22,048 nucleotides of DNA from an uncultured Clostridia bacterium (GCA_937892655.1 CALBJC010000165.1:1-22048); one strand, 5' to 3'; shown: positions 13,730-21,973, counted from the stretch's first letter. Notes: generated by a model not told the origin, from the sequence alone. Numbers and translations are program-made.

Positions 13730-14743
13730 ATGACAGCAGCAGCGATTTTTCCGATTATTCTGCTTGCAATTATTGTTATCGGTGTAACTATATTTGTAGC
13801 ATATAACTCGGCATATAAAAAGAATATAAACAGAGCGCTTGAAGAAAATGAAAGTACAGCCCATAATCCTATGGCGCCTTCAGAGAGTATCGGCAAGGTG
13901 ATTTTAATAGGAGGCTTAATCATCTTTGCTTTCAGCACTATCTCAGCGCTTTCTTCTATCTCAAACGATCTTATCAGCTTTAACAATAATCTTCACGTTC
14001 AGATAGGTAGTCTGTATGATAAAATTGATGAGCTTGAGGATAAAATGATTCAGATGGAGCTTGAATCCCAGAGCCTTGTAAGCTCACTTGAATACAAGGT
14101 TTTAGGAAATATTGATACAAAAAACCATACAGCAGATGTATATATTTCGTGTATTGCAAAGGAGTATACCGATGAAACTGAAATCTCAGTTACCTTCGGC
14201 GGAAATACGATAAAGCTCAAAAACGAGGGTGGAATATTCACAGGTATTGCCCCTGTAAAAATGTTTGAACGCTTGCCTGACCAGGCGGTAGTAAGCCTTA
14301 CAGAAAACGGCGTTACAAGAACGTCAAAAGCTGTGGGCACTCCGACATATTTTCTCTACTACGAGGCTCTGCCTTGGCTTGGCAGCCCTGTATCCTGCGG
14401 TACTGGCTATTCAAAGAATGAAATCGAGTATGACTGTATCTTTGATATCAGCGATATGGATGATTTTTCAGATATAAAGGTGCTTTACTACTTAGGTGAT
14501 ACTTTGCTTAAAACTTCGGATGTAACATCACACGAGGTTATAATGAGCGGTAAGCAGAAGGTGCAGGATGGTGAGTTTTTCAAAATCATCGTTGAGGGTA
14601 CAGATAAGTATGGCTACGTTCACCGTTCACTTGTATTTGCATCTGCTGTTGACGGCGATGAAGTTACAGAGCAGGCATATATGAAGGGCGACGGTATCTT
14701 TGATAAGAGTGGAAACCTTCTGTGTAACGAATTTATGGAATAG
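13730..14743 (+). CDS. Membrane protein with coiled coil and extracytoplasmic domain, unknown function
   Basis: The 337-residue product has helix 1 (about 6-26), a Lys-rich loop (27-54, presumably inside), helix 2 (55-76), a coiled coil (about 82-122; IGSLYDKIDELEDKMIQMEL), and an outer beta-rich region to the end, possibly two Ig-like parts (about 125-205 and 220-310). I do not recognise a family; it is not the DUF3021 protein that often follows LytTR genes. AAAGGAG 8 nt before the ATG fixes the start. It is co-oriented and 17 nt from the LytTR gene, so probably co-transcribed. No terminator was seen after its stop; the T-box promoter begins 2 bp later. Confidence 0.75.
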   Translation: MTAAAIFPIILLAIIVIGVTIFVAYNSAYKKNINRALEENESTAHNPMAPSESIGKVILIGGLIIFAFSTISALSSISNDLISFNNNLHVQIGSLYDKIDELEDKMIQMELESQSLVSSLEYKVLGNIDTKNHTADVYISCIAKEYTDETEISVTFGGNTIKLKNEGGIFTGIAPVKMFERLPDQAVVSLTENGVTRTSKAVGTPTYFLYYEALPWLGSPVSCGTGYSKNEIEYDCIFDISDMDDFSDIKVLYYLGDTLLKTSDVTSHEVIMSGKQKVQDGEFFKIIVEGTDKYGYVHRSLVFASAVDGDEVTEQAYMKGDGIFDKSGNLLCNEFME

Positions 14744-14745
14744 AC

Positions 14746-14774
14746 TTGACAGCTTTTAAAAACTGTGATATAAT
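14746..14774 (+). promoter_or_regulatory. Promoter of the asnS-asnA operon
   Basis: A perfect TTGACA (14746-14751), a 17-bp spacer and a perfect TATAAT (14769-14774), with extended TG-A. It starts 2 bp after the previous gene's stop. Full-consensus strength fits a T-box operon, where control is by termination and not by initiation. Confidence 0.92.
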
Positions 14775-14784
14775 TCACTTGTTT

Positions 14785-15066
14785 ATTGAATATTGCCTAT
14801 AAATGCGATGACAAAGACAAGTAACAAAAGTATCGCTTTCAGTGAGTGCGGGATAGTGTAAACCGCATAGTAAGAGCTTTTGCGAATAACACTTTCGAGC
14901 AGCAACCTGAAAAGTAATCTTAGTAGGGAAAGCCGTCATTTGTGCGTTAAACAAAAACACTTTATTGAGTGAAAAAGGCAAGGGGTAACCCTTGTGAAAT
15001 CAGGTGGCACCACGGAAAATGTATTTTTCGTCCTGACCGTTTATCAAGCGGTCAGGGCGTTTTTAT
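14785..15066 (+). promoter_or_regulatory. T-box leader, asparagine-specific
   Basis: The leader has the T-box sequence GGTGGCACCACGG (15003-15015), whose bulge pairs with the CCA end of uncharged tRNA, followed by a strong terminator hairpin (15029-15059). Upstream are Stem I elements (GGATAGTGTAAACCG region at 14843-14857) and the specifier loop GAATAACACT with codon AAC at 14888-14890, which selects tRNA-Asn. Uncharged tRNA-Asn should stabilise the antiterminator and allow asnS and asnA to be read. The specifier assignment agrees with both downstream genes. Confidence 0.92.
15029..15066 (+). terminator. T-box regulated terminator hairpin
   Basis: Stem CGTCCTGACCG (15029-15039) pairs with CGGTCAGGGCG (15049-15059) with one G-U pair, then a T-run. 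The competing antiterminator would use bases from the T-box sequence just upstream. Confidence 0.88.
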
Positions 15067-15091
15067 TTTATCTTGAAAAGGAGTTATGATT

Positions 15092-16462
15092 ATGAAGCAC
15101 ACAGACATCAAAGAAGTACTCAAAAACGCTGATTACATCGGTAAAAGCGTAACAGTATGCGGTTGGGTAAGAACATCAAGAAATTCAAAGAATGTAGCCT
15201 TCATCGAGCTTAATGACGGTACATCCTTAAAGCATATTCAGATTGTTATCGATAAGGAGTTAGGCCTTGATTATGAAGGCGCTCTGCCACTGGGTACATC
15301 AATTTGTGTTACAGGTGAGGTAGTTGAGGCTCGTCAGGGCTCAGTTGAGATCAACGCCAAGGAGATTTCAGTAATCGGCACTTGCCCTTCTGACTATCCT
15401 CTGCAGAAAAAGCGTCACACACTTGAATTTTTAAGAACAATGCCACATTTAAGAGGCAGAACAAATACCTTCAATGCAGTATTCCGCGTTCGTTCAGTTA
15501 TGGCAGAAGCACTCCACAGCTTTTTCCAGGAGAGAAACTTTGTATATGTAAATACTCCTCTTATCACAGGCTCTGACTGTGAGGGCGCAGGCGAAATGTT
15601 CCAGGTAACAACTATCGGCTACAATACAGAATATAAGAACGAAGAAAGCTACTATGCAGATGATTTCTTCGGCAAAAAGGCAGGTCTTTCAGTTTCAGGT
15701 CAGCTTGAGGGTGAGGTAGCCGCTATGGCATTTGGTAAGATTTATACCTTCGGCCCATCATTCAGAGCAGAAAACTCAAATACTCCAAAGCACGTTGCAG
15801 AGTTCTGGCATGTTGAGCCTGAAATTGCATTCGCTCAGCTCCCTGAGGTAATTGAAATCGCTGAAGAAATGATAAAGACAGTTGTTAAAACAGTTTTGGA
15901 TAAGTGCCCTGATGAAATGGCGTTCTTTGACGCTCATTTTGAAAACGGTCTTATTGAAAAACTACAGAACCTCATTTCAAACGAGTTTGCAGTATGTGAT
16001 TATACAGAGGCTATCGAGCTTTTAAAGAAGGCCGATAAGGAGTTCCAGTACCCTGTTGAATGGGGCTGTGATTTACAGACAGAGCATGAAAGATATATTT
16101 CAGAAGAAGTATTCAACAAGGCAGTATTTGTTACAAACTATCCAAAGGAGATCAAGTCATTCTATATGAAGCAGAATCCTGACGGCAAGACAGTTGCAGC
16201 GGTTGACCTTTTAGTTCCCGGCGTTGGCGAAATCATCGGCGGCTCTGAAAGAGAGGCTGACTACGATAAGCTTGTAGAGGCTATGCAAAAGCGCGGTATG
16301 AACCTTGACCTTTATACTGACTACCTGGAGCTTCGCAAGTTCGGTTCAGTGCCACACGGCGGCTTCGGTCTTGGCTTTGAAAGACTTATTATGTATGTAA
16401 CAGGCGTATCAAACATCAGAGATGTTATTTTGTATCCTAGAACAGTAGGTAACATCAGATAA
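15092..16462 (+). CDS. asnS: Asparaginyl-tRNA synthetase
   Basis: The 456-residue class IIb synthetase charges tRNA-Asn in the cytoplasm. It has an N-terminal OB-fold anticodon-binding domain (about 17-100; VTVCGWVRTSRNSKNVAFIELNDG) and the catalytic core with motif 2 in GPSFRAENSNTPKHVAEFWH (the Arg contacts ATP) and motif 3 GLGFER (426-431). Length is normal for bacterial AsnRS, and features such as EFWHVEPE separate it from AspRS. I chose the ATG at 15092, as AAGGAG ends 8 nt before it; the ATG at 15086 is too close. It is the first gene of a T-box(Asn)-controlled operon with asnA, so charging and supply of asparagine are raised together. Confidence 0.95.
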   Translation: MKHTDIKEVLKNADYIGKSVTVCGWVRTSRNSKNVAFIELNDGTSLKHIQIVIDKELGLDYEGALPLGTSICVTGEVVEARQGSVEINAKEISVIGTCPSDYPLQKKRHTLEFLRTMPHLRGRTNTFNAVFRVRSVMAEALHSFFQERNFVYVNTPLITGSDCEGAGEMFQVTTIGYNTEYKNEESYYADDFFGKKAGLSVSGQLEGEVAAMAFGKIYTFGPSFRAENSNTPKHVAEFWHVEPEIAFAQLPEVIEIAEEMIKTVVKTVLDKCPDEMAFFDAHFENGLIEKLQNLISNEFAVCDYTEAIELLKKADKEFQYPVEWGCDLQTEHERYISEEVFNKAVFVTNYPKEIKSFYMKQNPDGKTVAAVDLLVPGVGEIIGGSEREADYDKLVEAMQKRGMNLDLYTDYLELRKFGSVPHGGFGLGFERLIMYVTGVSNIRDVILYPRTVGNIR

Positions 16463-16478
16463 TTTTAGGAGTGATTTT

Positions 16479-17489
16479 ATGTCAAAATCCTTGATAATCC
16501 CTGCGGGCTATAAATCAAAATTAAGCCTTCGTGAAACTCAGCACGCTATCAAGTATATAAAGGACGTTTTTCAGCAGGCTTTGTCATTTGCCTTAACGCT
16601 TGACAGAGTAACTGCCCCTTTGATCGTTGAAAAGGATAGCGGTATCAATGACGACTTAAACGGCGTTGAAAGAAAGGTTCAGTTTTCTACAAAGGAAACC
16701 GAGTCAGATGCTGAAATAGTACAGTCTCTGGCAAAGTGGAAGAGAATGGCGCTTTATCGCTATAACTACGGTGTGGGCGAGGGTATCTATACAGATATGA
16801 ACGCTATCAGGCGTGATGACGATACTGACAATATCCATTCAATTTTTGTTGACCAGTGGGACTGGGAGAAGGTTATCACAAAAGAAAAGCGAAACATCGC
16901 ATTTTTAAAAGAGGCTGTAAGATCAATAGTCAAGGCTATTGCTTATACAAAAAGAAAGGTATCCCTCAGATACCCACAGCTTACAGGCGAGATATGCGAA
17001 GAACCGTTTTTCATTACAACTCAGGATTTAGAGAATATGTATCCTGATAAAACCCCGAAAGAACGTGAGCGCCTTATCACAAAGGAGCATAAAACAGTAT
17101 TTATCATGCAGATAGGCGGCATACTCGAAAGCGGCTCAAAGCATGACGGCAGAGCGCCTGACTATGATGACTGGAAGTTAAACGGCGACTTAATGCTTTG
17201 GAACGATGTTTTGGATAACGCTCTTGAAATTTCATCAATGGGTATCAGAGTTGATGCCCAGAGCTTGAAATTGCAGCTTGAAGCGTGTGACGCTATGGAC
17301 AGAGTAAAGTATAAATACCATTCAATGATTTTAGATAATACTCTGCCACTCACAATAGGCGGCGGTATCGGTCAGTCAAGACTTTGTATGCTTTTGCTTG
17401 AAAAGGCTCACATCGGTGAGGTTCAGGCTTCAGTATGGCCAACCAAGATGCACGATGACTGTGCTAAAAACGGAATAGTTTTACTTTAA
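16479..17489 (+). CDS. asnA: Aspartate-ammonia ligase (asparagine synthetase A)
   Basis: The 336-residue enzyme makes asparagine from aspartate, ammonia and ATP in the cytoplasm. It is related to class II synthetase cores and of normal length (~330). Family-typical stretches are SGINDDLNGVERKV, VQSLAKWKRMAL, VDQWDWEKVI, and the C-terminal GGGIGQSRLCMLLLEKAHIGE. It starts 16 nt after asnS behind AGGAG and shares the Asn T-box leader, which matches its product. A strong terminator follows, so the operon holds just these two genes. Confidence 0.96.
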   Translation: MSKSLIIPAGYKSKLSLRETQHAIKYIKDVFQQALSFALTLDRVTAPLIVEKDSGINDDLNGVERKVQFSTKETESDAEIVQSLAKWKRMALYRYNYGVGEGIYTDMNAIRRDDDTDNIHSIFVDQWDWEKVITKEKRNIAFLKEAVRSIVKAIAYTKRKVSLRYPQLTGEICEEPFFITTQDLENMYPDKTPKERERLITKEHKTVFIMQIGGILESGSKHDGRAPDYDDWKLNGDLMLWNDVLDNALEISSMGIRVDAQSLKLQLEACDAMDRVKYKYHSMILDNTLPLTIGGGIGQSRLCMLLLEKAHIGEVQASVWPTKMHDDCAKNGIVLL

Positions 17490-17494
17490 TCATT

Positions 17495-17522
17495 AAGGCA
17501 CTGCATTTGCAGTGCCTTTTTT
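17495..17522 (+). terminator. Terminator of the asnS-asnA operon
   Basis: AAGGCACTGCA (17495-17505) pairs with TGCAGTGCCTT (17508-17518) around a very short loop, followed by a T-run. It starts 5 bp after the asnA stop. Confidence 0.93.
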
Positions 17523-17625
17523 GTTATTGTAAACAATCAGAAAGTATGAAATTTAGTCACCTATACAAATTATTTGAAATCTCAGATTTTTTTGCAACAA
17601 AGCTTTTGTTTTTTATCACTTAATG

Positions 17626-17631
17626 TATAAT
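17626..17631 (+). promoter_or_regulatory. -10 box upstream of the two membrane-anchored protein genes
   Basis: TATAAT lies 20 bp before the next start codon. No clear -35 is seen at normal spacing. Confidence 0.5.
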
Positions 17632-17651
17632 AAGTATGAGGGGGTATCAGT

Positions 17652-18320
17652 ATGAAAAAGCTTGAGAAAACCGCTATTATTGCTCTGAGCATAATTTTAG
17701 CGGCACTTCTTACATTTATAATCTTTTTTGTAAAGCCCTGGAATACTACAGCCTTCTGGCGCTACAAGTGGATAGATAACAAAAACTACAAAACCATAGA
17801 GATTGACGGGTATGAAATGAAAGTGCCTGTAATGTGGCTAAAAAACAGTATTACTCCAAGAGAGGTTTCAGATAATCCGCTCTCTTACTATGATATATCA
17901 AATAACTCTTGTTCTGAGTTTGAAAATAAAACCGTAACCTATCAGGATGAAAGCAATTTTCTGCTTTTTAAAGAGGGTGAGTTTTACATTCAGCTTTCAG
18001 TTATTGACCCTCACATTCTCCCCGAAGATGAGCGTGAGGCTGAGATAATGCTTGATAATATGAATATCAATAATCAGGATGACCTGATAAGAGCGAGTAT
18101 TGAGGTACATAGAAATGCCGATGATCAGTTCAAGAAAAGGTATTATACTATCTGTGATGAAAATATGTCATTATCTGAAAATGGGTATCTTAGAATGCTC
18201 AGAACTGTCGGCAATAAACTCGCTGTATTGCTTGTAAGCGTAAATGACGAGATTTATGATAAATACCCGTGTATTGATAAATTCATAGCCGATTCGCTCA
18301 CGCAGATGAAAGGAGAATAG
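17652..18320 (+). CDS. Membrane-anchored extracytoplasmic protein, unknown function
   Basis: The 222-residue product has an N-terminal membrane helix (about 8-27) after a KK-E-K start, with no lipobox or signal cleavage motif, then an outer domain of mixed alpha/beta character. I do not recognise a family. The start is ATG behind GAGGGGG at 7 nt spacing. It is followed after 1 nt by a second membrane-anchored gene with the same layout (short inside tail, one helix, large outside domain), so the two are probably made together and may act as a pair. Confidence 0.75.
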   Translation: MKKLEKTAIIALSIILAALLTFIIFFVKPWNTTAFWRYKWIDNKNYKTIEIDGYEMKVPVMWLKNSITPREVSDNPLSYYDISNNSCSEFENKTVTYQDESNFLLFKEGEFYIQLSVIDPHILPEDEREAEIMLDNMNINNQDDLIRASIEVHRNADDQFKKRYYTICDENMSLSENGYLRMLRTVGNKLAVLLVSVNDEIYDKYPCIDKFIADSLTQMKGE

Positions 18321-18321
18321 T

Positions 18322-19938
18322 ATGAAGCTTTCAAAACAAACGCTTGTTATAATTATTCTTTCTGTTTTTATATGTGCGCTTTTTGGCTTTATAATCTGGT
18401 GGCAGGCAGAGTCATCTTTGGAGTATTCTGACAAGCCCGACGATTTAAAAAGCGTTTATGAATATGTCTGCTCTGCAAGGGGTACATACCATCCTGATGA
18501 AATAGAGCTTTCGCTTGATGAGGCGTCAGGCAAAATAAAAATTATATATAAACGTGGCTCTGAAAGGCTCGTGCAGGAGCTTCTGGCGCGCTTTGAAAAA
18601 GACGGTATCAGCCCTGACTACTTTGAGCTTGTTGAGCTGTATTTTCAAGATCAGCCGCTTATTGAAGAGCTTGATGACGAGCTTGATTTTGAGGCCTGCG
18701 GTCTGCCCGATGATCTTTCAAAGGTTCACTTTACATTCGAGTCACAAAAAAGTGTTATTGACGCTATGTTTGACAGCCGATATGAAAAGCTTCTACAAAA
18801 CCTCTACCAGAGCGAAATCCTGCTTGATAAGACAGATTTTATAACAGTAAATGATAACATCTATTACGCTTCAAATGATATGAGTATCAAAAGCATTGAT
18901 GCGGTAAAAGAGTGGTTTTACTTTATCTGCGATGAGAGTGTTTTATTTGAAAATATTACCTCTACTCCAAACGGCAACGCCCCCGTATTTATTGAAGAAA
19001 ACGAAAAGCTCTATGTAATAGAGGGGTATTTAGCAGAAGATGTAAAAGTTTTGCCGTATTACAGACGAGATGCTGAGAACGGGGCTGTAAGCGTCATTAC
19101 AACCGAATGTACCGTAAGCGGCAACAGGGCAAACAGAGAGGAGTATTCAGATTTCTGCAGATATTTTTATCATGCAGGGGTAGACTTTGATGTAACTGCT
19201 CAAAGCGCTTTTGAAACATCTATTATAACCCAGCCTGACGGCACTCTGAAATTCGGTGACAACATCTTTGAGGCGATGAAGGCACTACCCGTTTATGAGG
19301 ATACTGTTGACTATACGGTTTGTCCGAGCTATCTTTTTGCGTATAAGCTCCCGGGTGTAATAAAATGCACTGTTGACTATTCAGATGATGTTGAGATAAT
19401 AGAGTCTGATGAGGTAGCGCAGATGCAGAAGCTTATTGACAAAGCGAGATATTTTAAATTCAGAATAGATAATAATACATTTTACAGAAATGACAACGGC
19501 GATTATCTTTCTGACGTAGTAGATTTTGGCATAGATACAAAAGAAGATGCAAACAGAGCCTTTTACGAAATATTCCACCCCGATACAACAATGCCGCTGC
19601 CGAATTGGGGAGAGGTTTCATCAAAGCTTGTATACGCATATTGGTATCAGACAGTAGCTCCGCTTGTTGATATGAGAGTATGCGAGGTAAAACCGATTGA
19701 CGAAAATACAAGGCTTGTAAGCCTTGTGAAGATAAAAGAGGATCATTCAGCCGAGTCTCTGCCGCCCGAGTGCCTTGAATACGCATCTAAAATGAGGCTG
19801 TGGATTCACATAATCGATAATGAGCCAGCCTTTGAGATTACAGTAGCCAAAAATGATGGGGGCGAGTGGAGAATTTCAGAATGTATTGGTCTTTCAGAGA
19901 TTACTCATCTTACAATGGATATGAGCCCTGATTATTAA
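18322..19938 (+). CDS. Membrane-anchored extracytoplasmic protein, unknown function
   Basis: The 538-residue product has a short inside tail (MKLSKQ), a membrane helix (about 7-27; ending in FIIWWQAESS), and a large acidic outer region of ~510 residues rich in Asp, Glu and Tyr. No domain was recognised. GGAG 6 nt before the ATG overlaps the end of the previous gene, and the gap to its stop is only 1 nt, so translation is likely coupled. A strong terminator follows at 19948. The acidic outer part resembles in style, but not in recognised sequence, the lipoprotein at the left edge. Confidence 0.77.
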   Translation: MKLSKQTLVIIILSVFICALFGFIIWWQAESSLEYSDKPDDLKSVYEYVCSARGTYHPDEIELSLDEASGKIKIIYKRGSERLVQELLARFEKDGISPDYFELVELYFQDQPLIEELDDELDFEACGLPDDLSKVHFTFESQKSVIDAMFDSRYEKLLQNLYQSEILLDKTDFITVNDNIYYASNDMSIKSIDAVKEWFYFICDESVLFENITSTPNGNAPVFIEENEKLYVIEGYLAEDVKVLPYYRRDAENGAVSVITTECTVSGNRANREEYSDFCRYFYHAGVDFDVTAQSAFETSIITQPDGTLKFGDNIFEAMKALPVYEDTVDYTVCPSYLFAYKLPGVIKCTVDYSDDVEIIESDEVAQMQKLIDKARYFKFRIDNNTFYRNDNGDYLSDVVDFGIDTKEDANRAFYEIFHPDTTMPLPNWGEVSSKLVYAYWYQTVAPLVDMRVCEVKPIDENTRLVSLVKIKEDHSAESLPPECLEYASKMRLWIHIIDNEPAFEITVAKNDGGEWRISECIGLSEITHLTMDMSPDY

Positions 19939-19947
19939 AACAACTTA

Positions 19948-19980
19948 CCCCGACCGAATAAAAAACGGTCGGGGATATTT
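19948..19980 (+). terminator. Terminator after the membrane-anchored protein pair
   Basis: CCCCGACCG (19948-19956) pairs perfectly with CGGTCGGGG (19966-19974) around a 9-nt loop. The tail is ATATTTTAT, weaker than a plain T-run but adequate. Confidence 0.85.
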
Positions 19981-19990
19981 TATACCTTAA

Positions 19991-20023
19991 ATTGTGCATT
20001 ATGCACCTAGCATAGTGCATTAT
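19991..20023. repeat. Short GTGCATTAT repeat cluster
   Basis: GTGCAT-T-ATGCAC (19994-20006) is a 13-bp palindrome, and GTGCATTAT recurs at 20015-20023. Similar short TGCATTATGCA runs are often seen between genes in Clostridia. No function is known to me. Confidence 0.45.
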
Positions 20024-20049
20024 TTTTTTGCTTTTGGCGGTTTTTTGAC

Positions 20050-20079
20050 TTGAATAAAAAGCGGCTTTGGTGATATAAT
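20050..20079 (+). promoter_or_regulatory. Promoter of the MarR-ABC exporter operon
   Basis: TTGAAT (20050-20055), an 18-bp spacer, and TATAAT (20074-20079) with extended TG-A. An imperfect inverted repeat follows directly downstream (20080-20088 with 20100-20108, 7 of 9 symmetric), a place where a MarR protein could bind. Confidence 0.65.
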
Positions 20080-20131
20080 GTTGTATGTGAAACTGTTTTA
20101 TATGCAACAAATATTTAAGGCGGTGAAATAC

Positions 20132-20611
20132 TTGCAGGAGGGCAAAAGACCCTTAGGGGTTGAGATAAGAATTTTAAATAATATGATAACCCGATTTTTT
20201 GAGCTTACTCCCTCTCATTCTGAGGTTGAGCGCTTAACGGGTACAAACGGCTGGATAATCCGATATATTGCAAGAAACTCAGGGCGTGATGTTTTTCAGC
20301 GCGACTTGGAAACCGAGTTTGGCATAACCCGCTCAACCGCATCAAGAGTAGTTGAGCTTATGGTTCAAAAGGGGCTTATAATGCGAGAGCCGGTAGAGTA
20401 TGATGCAAGGCTCAAAAAGCTTGTTTTAACAGACAAGGCAAAGGAGCTTTCCTTTGAAATGCGCCGTGACGGCGACAGAGTAGAGTTTATGCTAACAGAC
20501 GGTATGTCGCAAGAAGAAATTGACAATATTTATACTACTCTGTATCAGATGCAGGATAGGATATCAGCGCTTATCTCAAATCAGATTACAGAAAACTCAG
20601 AAAGGAAATAA
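20132..20611 (+). CDS. MarR-family transcriptional regulator
   Basis: I chose TTG 20132, because GGCGGTG lies 6 nt before it; the upstream in-frame ATG at 20078 overlaps the -10 box and cannot be used from that promoter. The 159-residue product shows the MarR layout: an N-terminal dimerisation helix (LGVEIRILNNMITRFFEL), a winged helix with QRDLETEFGITRSTASRVVELMVQKGLI and the wing YDARLKKLVLTDKAKEL, then a C-terminal helix. It lies 6 nt before an ABC exporter gene. Regulators in this arrangement usually repress the exporter and respond to its toxic substrates; that role is inference here. Confidence 0.88.
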   Translation: MQEGKRPLGVEIRILNNMITRFFELTPSHSEVERLTGTNGWIIRYIARNSGRDVFQRDLETEFGITRSTASRVVELMVQKGLIMREPVEYDARLKKLVLTDKAKELSFEMRRDGDRVEFMLTDGMSQEEIDNIYTTLYQMQDRISALISNQITENSERK

Positions 20612-20617
20612 CACTTT

Positions 20618-21973
20618 ATGTACAGAAAGCTTTTAAAAAGTGTCAGAGAATACAAAAAGGCTACCTTTTTAGCGCCGGCTTTGGTATTCTGTGAGGTCAT
20701 TTTAGAGGTTCTGATGCCTCTTATAATGGCTAGTATTATCGATAAGGGTATCGATAAGGGCGATATTTCATATATCGTCAAAATGGGAGCTCTGCTTTTA
20801 GCGTGCGCTCTGGGCGCTATGTTTTTTGGTATTATGGCGGGTAAATATGCCTCAGTATCATCAGCGGGCTTTGCTAAAAACCTGAGAAAGGATATGTTTT
20901 ATAACGTATCAACCTTTTCATTTGCAAATATTGATAAGTTCTCAACGGGCTCTATTGTCACAAGGCTTACTACCGACGTTATGAACGTTCAGATGGCGTT
21001 TCAGATGCTTGTGCGTTCAGCTATCCGTTCACCGTTTATGCTGATTTTCTCACTTGTAAGCTGTCTTTTGATCGAGCCTTCTTTAGCTGTAATCTATCTT
21101 ATCTGTACTCCGGTTTTAGGGTTAGGTCTTATCTTTATTGCCTCAAAGGCTCACCCTACATTTGAGCGAGTTTTTAAAACCTATGATAAATTAAATACCG
21201 TAGTCGGTGAAAACCTCTCAGGTATCAGAGTTGTAAAGAGCTTTGTAAGAGAAGAACACGAAAAGGATAAGTTTGAAGAGGTTTCAACCTCTATCTACAA
21301 GGATTTCTCAAAGGCTGAAAAGCTTCTGGCATTCAACAGCCCTTTGATGCAGCTTTGTATGTATTCTTGTATGCTCTTTATCTCCTGGTTTGGCGCAAGG
21401 CTGATTGTCACATCAGGTAACGATGCGTCACTCGGTCTTACAACAGGTCAGTTTATGAGCTTTATTACCTACTCAATGCAGATTTTAATGAGCCTTATGA
21501 TGTTCTCAATGATTTTCGTAATGCTCACTATCTCAAAGGCATCCCGTGAGAGAATCGCAGAGATTTTGGATGAAAAATCATCTCTCACAAGCCCTGAAAA
21601 TGCAAAAACATATATCGCTGACGGCTCAATCGAATTTAGAGATGTTGATTTTTCATACTCAAAGGACGCTGAAAAGCTCGTTTTGGAAAACATAAATCTC
21701 AAAATCCGCTCAGGCGAAACTGTCGGCATTTTAGGCTCAACTGGCTCATCAAAGTCATCGCTTGTATCCCTTATCCCTCGTCTTTATGATGTATCTGACG
21801 GTGCAGTTTTAGTAGGCGGTACCGATGTTCGTGAGTATGACCTTGATACTTTGAGAAACAACGTTGCAATGGTGCTGCAAAAAAATGTACTGTTTTCAGG
21901 TTCCATTATGGAAAATCTCATTTTCTCCATCATAAGCTCTGATGAAACTGCTTTGATAAGAGTTGATTCCTAA
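20618..21973 (+). CDS. ABC exporter half-transporter (MsbA/LmrA-like), truncated at a chimeric junction
   Basis: Residues 1 to ~310 form a type IV exporter membrane domain with six helices and the EEHEKDKFEE coupling region; the ATPase domain begins near 335. Walker A reads GSTGSSKSS (373-381), with Ser where Gly is usual, and the Q-loop Gln421 is present. After FSGSIMENL (to 434) the sequence stops matching the family, and the frame ends at residue 451, so the signature motif, Walker B and switch His, about 140-150 residues, are missing. The lost part coincides with the start of a LacG-like fragment on the other strand, so the last ~17 codons are not exporter sequence. As assembled it could not work; the real gene is probably intact elsewhere and likely has a partner half-transporter. 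Confidence 0.85.
   Translation: MYRKLLKSVREYKKATFLAPALVFCEVILEVLMPLIMASIIDKGIDKGDISYIVKMGALLLACALGAMFFGIMAGKYASVSSAGFAKNLRKDMFYNVSTFSFANIDKFSTGSIVTRLTTDVMNVQMAFQMLVRSAIRSPFMLIFSLVSCLLIEPSLAVIYLICTPVLGLGLIFIASKAHPTFERVFKTYDKLNTVVGENLSGIRVVKSFVREEHEKDKFEEVSTSIYKDFSKAEKLLAFNSPLMQLCMYSCMLFISWFGARLIVTSGNDASLGLTTGQFMSFITYSMQILMSLMMFSMIFVMLTISKASRERIAEILDEKSSLTSPENAKTYIADGSIEFRDVDFSYSKDAEKLVLENINLKIRSGETVGILGSTGSSKSSLVSLIPRLYDVSDGAVLVGGTDVREYDLDTLRNNVAMVLQKNVLFSGSIMENLIFSIISSDETALIRVDS

Noticed and set aside
19991..20023. Start of a CRISPR array from the GTGCATTAT repeats
   Set aside because: There are only two short copies with no regular spacer and no cas genes.
20045..20079. TTGACT at 20045-20050 as the -35 of the MarR promoter
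   Set aside because: Spacing to the -10 would be 23 bp, too long. TTGAAT at 20050-20055 with 18 bp is a better fit.
21734..21760. Walker A of the ABC exporter reads GSTGSSKSS with Ser in place of a conserved Gly, suggesting a dead ATPase
   Set aside because: As far as I recall, GGTGSSKS/GGTGSAKS forms are common in this exporter subfamily beside MarR genes, and the rest of the domain up to the junction looks normal.
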